The position numbers and the translations under genes are program-made. Of a DNA stretch of 64,000 bases, positions 54,675 through 64,000 are shown piece by piece. Source of the stretch: Orobanche coerulescens (lineage: Eukaryota; Streptophyta; Magnoliopsida; Lamiales; Orobanchaceae); contig CM065804.1 of the NCBI GenBank assembly GCA_033398695.1, positions 10,215,001 to 10,279,000 on the forward strand, read 5' to 3'. Under the pieces are notes generated by a model, which worked only from the letters and a program-made list of their open reading frames with translations, made no database searches and had not been told where the DNA came from. Positions within the stretch are counted from its first letter, which is position 1, and every line of letters begins with the position of its first letter.

Positions 54675-56290
54675 GACGACTCTGGAATCTCAATACCCCA
54701 TCTTCATGAATCACAAACCCAGGAGACTTTCCCTTAAGAACATTCTCTCGGATTTGAATAATCATCGGATCCTCCAGCTGCTTCAGTTTAATTTCATCGA
54801 TCAGAGACGACGAAATCTCTAAAGCACAAAGTTGCCCTACGGCTCCAGACAACGAAATCTCAACACTCAACTCAATCAAATCCCGCTGAAACTCAGATTG
54901 AGACGTAAGGATCTCAAGCGTCCGCAACGCAACCGGTTTCCGACTCAAGGCGTCGGCCACGACGTTCGCCTTGCCCAGGTGATAAAGGATTCCGAGATCA
55001 TAATCCTTAATCAACTCTAACCACCTCCTCTGTCTCATATTCAACTCCCGCTGAGTAAATATGTACTTCAGACTTTTACGATCGGTAAAAATCTGAAATG
55101 CAGAGCCACAAAGATAGTGACGCCAAATCTTGAGCGCAAAAACAACTGCCGCTAACTCCAAATCGTGAGTAGGGTAGTTAAGCTCATACGGCCTCAACTG
55201 TCTCGACGCAAAAGCAATAGTCTTGTCGTGCTGCATCAACACGCACCCAAAACCCAGACCCGAAGTATCGCTATAAACGGCAAAACCCTCGTTGCCACAT
55301 GGCAACGCCAAAATCGGGGCTGAAGTCAAGCATCTCTTCAGCTCCTCGAAACTCGACTGTCTATCGTCATTCGAGACGAACTTCTCGGACTTCTGGAGCC
55401 ACTGTGTAAGTGGCCGAGCTAGTTTCGAGAAACCCTCGACGAACCTACGGTAGTAGCTAGCCAAGCCCAAAAAACTACGGACCTCCTTCACATTCTTGGG
55501 CGGTGCCCAATCCAACATTGCCTCAACCTTCTGCGGATCCACGCGGACTCCCTCGGCTAAAATCACGTGACCCAGAAACATCACTTCCTTCAGCCAGAAC
55601 TCACATTTCGAGAACTTCGCATAGAGTCGCTCGGTCCTCAAAATGTCTAACACCACACTCAGGTGATGGGCATGCTCTTCCTCGTTCCTCGAATAAATAA
55701 GAATATCGTCAATGAAGACGACGACACACTTATCCAAATACTCGCTAAAGACCTTGTTCATCAACTGCATGAACACGGCCAGTGCATTAGTTAACCCGAA
55801 AGGCATAACTACAAACTCATAGTGTCTGTATCTCGTCCGAAAAGCTGTTCTCGGAACGTCGGACTCCTTCACCCAAAGTTGATAGTACCCCGATCTCAAC
55901 TCGATCTTCGAGAATACCGCAGCTCCCTGCAACTTATCGAACAAGTCATCAATTCTCGGCAGAGGGTACTTGCTCTTTGATGGTCACCTTGTTTAGCTCG
56001 CGATAGTCGATACACAAACGCAGTGAACCATCCTTCTTCCGCACAAACAGGACCGGTGTCCCCCAAGGAGAAGCGCTCGGTCGAATATATCCCGACTCAA
56101 GAAGCTCACTCAACTACTTCTTCAACTCGGCCATCTCTGAAGGTGCCATGCGATACGGCGCCTTCAAAATCGGACCTGCGCCCGGCTCTAACTCTATAGA
56201 GAACTCGACCTCACGGTCCGGTGGCAACCTCGGTAACTCATCAGGAAAAACATCAGGAAACTCACTAACGACTGGAATCGATGAAAGCTC
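54675..56290 (-). pseudogene. Element A reverse transcriptase and RNase H
   Basis: The N-terminal RT ([36 protein letters not shown]) is readable at 56210-56000 with a stop after ELKK near 56110 and a frameshift near 55975. The frame from 55944 has [33 protein letters not shown] and the RNase H part [13 protein letters not shown] and [10 protein letters not shown]. In the first RT motif the expected catalytic Asp (SKID) is Glu, which should cripple the enzyme. The active-site FIDD is intact. Confidence 0.93.
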
Positions 56291-57040
56291 GACTCCACCA
56301 TTCTACGCCTTCAAGGCATAGCACCAATAACCAGTACACGCATTTCGCAGGAGTCTCATCGCCTTCAAGGCGTTAATCACGAACTTTTGGTTTCTCTTTC
56401 GCCCCGTGAAAGAGTGCCCGGTGCCGTCCTCGGCTAGCATGGTGATGATTCTCGTGTGGTAGTTCATGATTGCACCATGCCGCTCGAGCCAATCATCCAT
56501 GAGAATCAAATCCTCACCCTCAATACCCACAACAATAAGATTAGAGAGCCAAGCCCTCTCACAAATAAACACAGAACAGTCTCGGACCTCTCAATCACCA
56601 ACGATTCTATCACCGCTAGGAAGTTTAACGATGAAAGGCTCGCAATGCGACAAACAGTCAAGACTCAGACGACGTACACACTCCAGAGAGATGAATGAAT
56701 GCGTAGCACCCGAATCAAAAAGCACACTGACAGGATGAGAATGGATGTGAACGGTACCTATCGCCACAGTGGCCGCTGGATCATCAGCCCTCCTCATCTC
56801 ATAGATACGCGGAGGGGCGGAGCCGACATTGGAAGCTCCCCCTCTAGCGGGCTGACCCCGACCTCTCCCTCGGCTGGCACTCGGTGGAGACTGCGGAGCA
56901 AACGAGCCCTGGTTCACACTCGACTCTCTAGGTGCTGGAAAAGAAGCCTGAGCACCAAGAAGATGTCCTACCCGTTCACAAAAGAAAGCCTTGTGGCCCG
57001 ACTGACCACAAGTATGACAAGTCAAAGGCGGACGTGGACA
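56291..57040 (-). pseudogene. Element A protease and gag C-terminus
   Basis: The frame 57025-56591 starts with a zinc-knuckle segment CHTCGQSGHKAFFC and, after a Ser/Arg/Gly-rich linker, has the aspartic-protease motif VLFDSGATHSFIS. The frame 56572-56303 continues with NLIVVGIEGEDLILM and ERHGAIMNYHTRII. A frame shift lies between them near 56580. Confidence 0.9.
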
Positions 57041-57999
57041 CTCCCAGTTCTAATGGCCCGACTTGCCACAGTTAAAGCATCTGACATCCCGAACGGGGGT
57101 GCTGGCAGTACCTCGATAGCCCCCAGAGAAATGAGCCGAACCACCCCTAGGAATATTTGCAGACTGAGATTTCTGCTGACTTCCACCCTTGTGACCAGAA
57201 AAATTTCCGGTGGATTTCTGTTTCTTACTCTCCCGAACCGCCGCACTGGCCGTCACAGACATATCATAGGCAAGAGCTCGACTCTGATAATCCTTCAAAG
57301 TAGTACAGACGAGCCCAGACATGTAGTACCGAATCGACAGCTTCATCCACCTGGAAAAGTGGAAGATTTTGTCGCTCTCCTCGACAACTTGGGTCTTCAC
57401 GTAGCCCAACTCCTTGTTGAAATCGGCAATAGCTTGAGAGACACGAATATCCCGCGGTTGAGCATCATAGAAGGCATGGACTCGAGCCTGTCTAACCGGC
57501 CACGGGCAATACTAAGTCTCCATCAGGTCCTTGAATTCCGCCCACGAAGCAACGTGGTCCTTAGGCCCAACGGCCTCCCACTAATAAGTAGCGTCCCCAG
57601 TGAGAAAATACTGGGCAATAGGGACCATGCGGTCTTCGGGGCAGTTGGTGGCAACAAAGACTTTGAATATCTCCTTGATCCACCCCTCCCAGCCAATCAG
57701 GTCTGAGGCTCCTGTAAACTGAGGAGGATGCATCTTGATGACATCTTGAAGCCAACAGTCAGCTCCGTCCCGAGCAGCATGGACCGGATTCGGGTTCTGA
57801 ACCGCCTGGGCTATTGCCGCCATTTGGTTCACCATTTGTTGCATAACAGCCGCAACACCAGGTCGGCGCCATCTTGAGAAGTAGCATGGCTTTGACGGTC
57901 ATTGGTACTGCCGGCTCCCAAAGAATATGACGTGGCCGCCCCACCGACTGCCCCACGTCCTCGGTCGCGTCCACGACCACGACCTCTTCCAGCATCCAT
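57041..57999 (-). pseudogene. Element A gag
   Basis: It starts MDAGRGRGRGRDRGRGA at 57999, preceded by an acceptor-like ACACCAG. A frameshift occurs near 57840, where MVNQMAAIAQAVQNPNP begins, followed by FTGASDLIGWEGWIKEIF and stops near 57580 and 57510. The last frame has TTLKDYQSRALAYDMSV and the first zinc knuckle CFNCGKSGH, then a stop before NWEC. It is the same gag family as C and G. Confidence 0.88.
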
Positions 58000-58221
58000 A
58001 CTGGTGTTAAAGGTGACAAAAAGCAACTCGATGATAAGTAAAAGAGGAAAATCCACCACAGTTCAATAAACGGAAATACAATACGAGAAAACAAAGAATC
58101 GAGTAAGAAAGCTTACGAGCACTGGAAGTACTGAGATGCTGGCAGCGATGTGACGATGTGCAAAACAAAACTCAACTAGACCCAAATAACCGACAAGCCT
58201 AGGTATCCATAAGCCTAGTGC

Positions 58222-58233
58222 GCTCTGATAACA
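58222..58233 (-). other. Primer-binding site, element A
   Basis: Minus strand TGTTATCAGAGC, five bases from the 5' LTR; one mismatch to the initiator-Met-tRNA site. Confidence 0.8.
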
Positions 58234-58238
58234 TTTTC

Positions 58239-60619
58239 TGTAACACCCCCGAGATATTCAAGGTATATTACAGTGCCATGGACCCCTACATGGGACCTAC
58301 CAGGCTAGACACAAATTACCACATTAAAAACACACATCATCCAGATGAAAATCAAATAACACGCTCGGTACAACCGGCGGAATAATCAACACCGACAACA
58401 TAATTAACTTCAATGAATACGAATCACAATTCGAAGAGAAAAACCTAAGTACTCGCGAGTACAATCTATAAGTTTATAAAGTAGACAACAACCATATCGA
58501 AGGGAACAACGGAAATAAAAGGACTCAAAATACACATGTCAACGACCCTGGCCAGCATCCTCGTACTGTCCCAACACCCGCTCGTCCGGCTGATCATAAC
58601 CTGAAATTCATAACAAGAATTTCCCCAAAACAGGTCCCCAGAGGGGTTAGCAATTACGCTAGTACAAGTAATCAAGGCAAACCATTCGCTTACACATTTC
58701 ATAGTAGAATGCACCAAATTCATTTCAAAACCAAAAACCAGACCTGTCTTTTCCGGAAACAAACAGTCAATCATCAATTTGCCTAGGACCGGGGTGAAGC
58801 CACTGGTCCCACTCGAGGCCTCTAAGGACCCTCCCGAGCTGGCCATATCATAAAACAAATCACGCATAGGCATCGCCTAGGACAGGGGTGAAGCCACTTA
58901 TCCCACTCGAGGCCTCTAAGGACCCACCCGAGCTGGCTAGCAAAACAAACTCGTGAACCCAGAGTGAAGTCATAGATTCCCTCGAGGCCTCGTCGGACCC
59001 TCCCGAGGTGAGCAAAGCACACATATTATACATTACCATTTCATGTTAAGCATAAAGGTTTCCAAAAATACTTACCTTGAATAATTGAAGACGCAACGAA
59101 CGGAAAGGAAAATCACCGACGAACGCTAGAAACCAACGAAACTAAACCTAACGATTCGAAGAATACAATCACAACCATTTCCAAACGATTAGGGAAAAGA
59201 AATACACCCGAAAACCCGCATACGATTCATGTATATTCGTACGAGAACAACAATGAGGGCAGACCACAACCAAACCCTCTCGATTACGAAAATACCACGA
59301 AATATACCATGAATCCGTAGGAAAACCAAGAATACCAACAAGCTTAATCATATTCATCATGAATTAATCAACAACACGGAACGAAACGAACAATAAAACC
59401 GAAAACCCCCAATTTGCCCAAAAGTAGGGTTCTTAGAAGATTTACCTTGATTCGGACGGAGGAAGACGATTACGATGATGATAAACTACACTAGGAACAC
59501 AATACTTGATTCCCCAAGGATTTCCACGGGCAAAACTTGAAGAATCGCTCAAAACCTCACTTGGATCGCATCTCTCAGTCGGAGTAGAAGAAATGAAGGA
59601 AATGTCGAAATGAAGGTCAACCCCCGGTTTATAAAACCTGGGCCTTCGTTACATACGCTACATGAGCTGGTTAACGTACGTAATTCTCATTACGTACGTT
59701 AACACTCAAGTATTAGCAACGTAATGGTTGGGCAGAACAGTCTGCCCCAAAACGCTGAGGTCGCTAACGTACGCTACATCAGACGGCTAGCGTACGCTAC
59801 AAGAGGCTTAGGTACGTAACAACAACGCCTTTACGTACGTAAGGGTCTGGGTAAAACTGGGTAGGCTCACTGTCCAACAACGCTGGGTTCGATAACGTAC
59901 GCTACGCCGGATAGTTTAACATACGCTACCATGGACTTTACGTACGTAACAAAAAGAGTTAACGTACGTAATGGTTCGGACAGAACAATCTGTTCAATCT
60001 GCTGAAGGCCATAACGTACGTTAGCGGTGAGCTATAACGTACGTTATGAAGGTGCCGATAGTGCACGCAAGAAAGCATGCATAACGCACGTTATGCATGC
60101 AGCAGTTCAACACTGCTGAACGAAGTTAGCTGCATCGGGCGGTCCGACAACGAGACGCAACACAAGGACAGATTCCAGAAGCGTAAACACGAAATAATCA
60201 CTACAACGAAGCTAAGCGCTGAAGGAAAATACAATTCCGACTACCGAGGAATCCGAGAAACGACAAAGAAAGTAAAATTCCCTAAACTTATAGGAAATTA
60301 CAAAGCGGCCCAGACGTCTGAAAATCACGATACGACGTCGGATCAATAAACCGAAACTCACAACACGAACAACTCGACCATACGAACTCGTGCAACCAAG
60401 GAAATTATAAAATCGAACGGATTCTACGAAAATCGAACGTCCGTGCAATAATACACGACATAAGACGAAATAATAACAAAACATCTCCGAAACTCGTCCA
60501 AATGGAGAAACTCCAAGAATAAAATAGATTCAAAATGTCGAAACGGTTACAAGCGAGTTGCTAAAAACGAAAATACACCAAAAATGAGAATATCGGGAAA
60601 GAAAAATGCGGATATTACA
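58239..60619 (-). repeat. Element A 5' LTR
   Basis: Plus-strand view starts TGTAACACCCCC and ends GCGGATATTACA. It contains the minisatellite (58782-59012), TATA (59628-59633), palindrome array (59649-60048) and the 26-bp palindrome (60075-60100). It carries a ~25-base segment near 58517 that the 3' LTR lacks. Confidence 0.92.
59649..60048 (-). repeat. Palindrome array (A 5' LTR)
   Basis: Counterpart of 52371-52770. A few motifs differ between the copies, for example TTACATACGCTA against TTACGTACGTTA, changes expected from CpG deamination. Confidence 0.92.
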
Positions 60620-60624
60620 AAAAT

Positions 60625-60936
60625 CATGCCACCATGCTCAAATAATCATCATCAAAACCAAATAACTGAAAGAACATACTTACAGGTCCGTGTAGCCGAT
60701 GATCTCTCGTGATACCAGCATACGACTCCCATACAAAGCCTCAACACAATACCAATATACACCAATATCGCAATTACCAATTTTGAAAATATTTCAAAAA
60801 TTTTGGAATCTCCCAAAATCGATTTGACTCAAAAGCCAGAAAAATAATTTTTAAAAGTCACGCTACTACCGCATCGGTAGAGCCACATAACACACATGCC
60901 CGGATTTTACGAAACCCAAGCTCCGATACCATCTTC
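60625..60936 (-). other. Element B leader and primer-binding site
   Basis: Non-coding 312 bases. Minus strand TGGTATCGGAGC at 60920-60931 is the primer-binding site, identical to that of G. It is the whole 5' interior of B. Confidence 0.8.
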
Positions 60937-63900
60937 TGTAACACCTCCAAAACCAATCGGGAATATTACAGCGCCGTGGGCCCCGCGCCGGAACCCACAA
61001 GGCTAAAAATCATTCTTGCAAATGTTTCAAACACGCCAAAGAGGCAAAGACGATAATATTTTAAATACCCAAATATACTTTCAAAATATAATTCTCAAAT
61101 ACCGTCATAAAATACCATTTGAAAGTACAAGGTAAAATGCCAAATCTCGACAGTTTCAGAATGTACTTTAGGTCACCACTTATACGTACTGACAAAATAG
61201 TTTAGGGAAGAGGGGTTTAATGAAATAACCCGAGTTTACGAAATACCCAAAAGGCCATTATAAAGTTGTACACGAGGTGGTAAGATACCGGAAAGCTATT
61301 TTAAAATACACACGCAGCGGATATAATCACAATTCAAAATATACATATGCAGCGGAATAGAACAATCAAACAAATACTCGGTTCCCAAAAATTACGCCAT
61401 AGCCAGTATCACCCGGGAAGCTCATCTCTTCACGACCGCTACTAGCTCGATCCGAGTACCTAAAAAGAAAGCCCACGACAGGGTCAGCCACAATACTCAA
61501 CAATGATAACGATCACATCATCACAAATAATTACATACCAATGTAATTACAAAGTAAGAATACTACCAATATAATCTTACCGTCATAACCTTACCAATTC
61601 GTGATAATCCATATCAACTCCATACTTACCATAATCCATATCTCGTGATGTCGATATGAAGACCCGAACCAAAGTTTCTGTACCGGTTCACAAACGATAC
61701 CAAAATCCTCAAAATACCACCATGACTCATGAATACACGATACACAGTATTCGGCCAATCCAATCATATCCATACACCATCAAAACTCAACACTAATATA
61801 CCAATCTAGACAAGTACCAACAATATATGAAAACAGATATCTCACAAATAATCAATTATCTATCAATAAAATAACCCCAAGATCGCAACCAAAGGTCACG
61901 AAACCATCTACGCAGGAATACTCCGGAACGTGGGTGCCATTTAGGTCTTATCCGTCAAAACATTACATACCATACAATATACCCCAAGGTCGCAACCAAG
62001 GGTCACGGAAGCATCTACACAGGAATACTCCGAAACATGAGTGCCATTTAGGTCTTGTCTCTCAACACATCGGCCCAGTCACAAGTCTTTCGACCCCAAT
62101 CATATCACAACAAAAAGATAAAATATATATTAAGGCATTTGCTAGAATTGGCGTTGTCGATTACCACCAACAATAACCAACTCTTGACCATAACTACATA
62201 ACTGTCCAATCTCATATTATCACGGAACTATTCAGAATAACCAGAACCTTCAATTGTCGTAACATACCTCGATACTTGATGAAACCGCATACCCTAGACT
62301 GTAGAACTTATATCTTCGTCTTTACCAGACAGTAATCCCAACGCTCAGTTATACATCTTGACGTATGCAAATCATATACCTTATGATTATGCACCAAAAC
62401 CAAAACACAACATATTAACTTCATCTCCAAAATTCTTATATACAGTCATTGCTATACGAATTATAAATGAAATGAAACCGAAACCATTCATTAAGTATTA
62501 TGAACTCAACAAGTATAATTTGCCTCGATATCGATACGATAAAGCCGTTACCAATTCCATTGCCTTCGCCTACGAGCTCCTCAGCCCGACCAAAGCAATC
62601 TACGAACTCTCCAACCTCAAGCGCAACACAACGATCATAATCAACGATCAATCATCACAACCTATTGCAATAACCGATTAACACACATTCGATAAAAATC
62701 AACAACCGATATAGCCAACCAATCAAATTCAATGGTTCAACGATACCTCGACCATATACAAAACCAAATAATTCAACTCAACAAATACGAACTCGTATAT
62801 ACGATACAAGTCGCAACTCGATAATCATAATTAACAATCAATATAACTGATCAACAATTCCTACGGTTCCACAATATCCCGAATAACACAAATCCGATCA
62901 ACCCAAATCAATCAACCACGAATCCATAACCACAATACGATTCCATAATCTGATAATCATATCAATGATCAACTCATCCCGATAACAAGGATTACATAAC
63001 ATACTCTATTCCGAATTCAACCTACTAGATGAATTAACAAGATTCCTCCTAGTTCATATTCGTAAATTCATAGAAAACAAAATACCGGTTATTATCATGA
63101 ATAATCACATATCGAAATTAACCGTAATCTTTCCAAATTCCATTCATAAATCACGATATATATATATATATAACTCAAGAGTTCTTCAAGAACATTAGTC
63201 CGTAATCACGTTCATACTCAACAAAACAGTATACTCCGATGTCTTCTAACATCTAAACAATCACTTAATTCACAATCCAAGGTATATATTATTTTGTTCT
63301 TCAATATACAATTCATATAACCTCAAGAATCACAACAACAACTTCATGTCCATGCTTATAATCAAAACCAAGAGCACCATGATTCCATAATCATGTTCAT
63401 GACAAACAACATAATCGAAGGCATATATCGTCATATTCTCCAACATACAATTCACATAACCTCAAGAATCACAACACCACCACCATAACCATCATCATAC
63501 GAAGAAAGACATCAACAACAATATCAAAATCCGAATCAAATAGAGGAGTTTTTCAGCATACCTCTTGAAGAAGAACCACAAAGATCAAACACTTCAAGAA
63601 ACATCAAGGATTCCAAACCTCAAGCTTCTAATCCAATCATCAAAGCCTTAACCAAAGTTTAAGGGTCTGAAATAAGCTTAGAAGTGAAAAGGGACGAAGC
63701 TTGGGAGGAAAATCGGTTTCCTTTCGTGAAGAAATGAAAGACCGACCTTTGTTATATAATCTGCCCAGCACGTTACGTACGTTAACACTCATCATTAACG
63801 TACGTAAGACCTCCTAACGTACGCTACATGTCCTACATAGCGTACGTTATCAGCATCTAGAGCTCACTGCGTCATTTTGTACCTTGTGTTACGTACGTAA

Positions 63901-64000
63901 CATCTGTGCCATAGCGTACGTAACACAGGGTTGACTTGCTACAGTAATATACCCATTTAACGTACGTAATGCTCTGCCCGTAAGGTACGTAAGGCTCTAC
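60937..64000 (-). repeat. Element B 5' LTR, cut by window end
   Basis: Aligns with 47274-50901; about 560 bases are missing beyond 64000. It contains the minisatellite (61882-62071), TATA (63752-63758) and the start of the palindrome array (63772 onward). Confidence 0.9.
63772..64000 (-). repeat. Palindrome array (B 5' LTR, partial)
   Basis: Copies of TTACGTACGTTAA, TTAACGTACGTAA and TAGCGTACGTTA continue to the window edge. Confidence 0.9.

Larger units (their letters stand above)
50985..60619 (-). mobile_element. Element A: chromovirus-like Gypsy retrotransposon
   Basis: LTRs at 50985-53340 (2356 bp) and 58239-60619 (2381 bp), TSD AAAAT at 50980-50984 and 60620-60624, primer-binding site at 58222-58233 and a purine tract at 53341. 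The minus strand carries gag, protease, RT-RNase H, integrase and a chromodomain-like tail in the Gypsy order. The tail and LTR style suggest the Tekay/Del branch. Several stops and frameshifts and an altered RT catalytic residue indicate an inactive copy. It sits inside the short interior of B. Confidence 0.93.
47274..64000 (-). mobile_element. Element B: large-LTR, nearly empty Gypsy element
   Basis: The 3' LTR is 47274-50901 (3628 bp). The matching 5' LTR starts at 60937 and runs off the window. Between them, apart from nested element A, lie only 78 bases (50902-50979, with hairpin and purine tract) and 312 bases (60625-60936, with primer-binding site). An interior of about 0.39 kb cannot code for anything, so B is a non-autonomous derivative mobilised in trans. 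LTR module order matches C, D, G and A. Confidence 0.85.

Noticed and set aside
56699..57706. 335-codon plus-strand frame
   Set aside because: Entirely antisense to gag and protease of element A, which have clear motifs on the minus strand.
1..64000. CRISPR arrays, tRNA or rRNA genes, bacterial operons
   Set aside because: None seen; the tandem palindromes were considered as a CRISPR-like array, but spacing is irregular, motifs are only 12-14 bp and they lie inside LTR promoters of a plant genome.

Overview
This is plant nuclear DNA, almost certainly from a eudicot with a repeat-rich genome; I cannot name the species. It holds one convincing host gene, an intronless MIZU-KUSSEI 1-like (DUF617) gene at 1660-2370 on the minus strand. 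Positions 1-5885 are AT-rich intergenic sequence with a Mutator-type MITE, two elements embedded in TA microsatellites, and two decayed Copia fragments facing each other.

From 5886 to the window end the DNA is one nested stack of LTR retrotransposons. Host element C (Ty3/Gypsy, plus strand, 5' LTR from 5886, gag at 46067-47219) is split by S, a SIRE/Maximus-type Copia element (minus, 7223-45469, TSD CAAGC). S carries three insertions: H, an LTR-permuted Copia element (about 9247-16450); D, a Gypsy solo LTR (23344-34600, TSD TAAGG); and F, a non-autonomous Gypsy element (35100-42464, TSD GGAGG). D is split by G, a gag-only Gypsy element (23778-32451, TSD GTTAG). C is also split by B (minus, from 47274 past the window end), a nearly empty element with 3.6 kb LTRs, and B is split by A, a chromovirus-like Gypsy element (minus, 50985-60619, TSD AAAAT). 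Removing D and F rejoins the S reading frame exactly, which supports the reconstruction. No element looks coding-competent.

Three signals stand out. (1) F carries an intron-free, full-length but frameshifted copy of a LONELY GUY (LOG) cytokinin-activating enzyme gene, beside an unrecognised ORF and three copies of a 48-nt hairpin with a compensatory base-pair change. (2) The LTRs of C, D, A and B carry arrays of CpG-rich palindromes (GCGCGC, GCGTACGC or ACGTACGT cores) ending 10-16 bp upstream of a TATA box, so they look like a shared modular promoter; G and F have related motifs. (3) The same LTRs share a hairpin with base-pair covariation, a minisatellite at an equivalent position, and a candidate splice donor in the leader.

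The mismatches between the two LTRs of G and of F are mostly small indels at CG and CNG sites, which may be sequencing error at methylated cytosines. Frameshifts and insertion ages should be read with that in mind.
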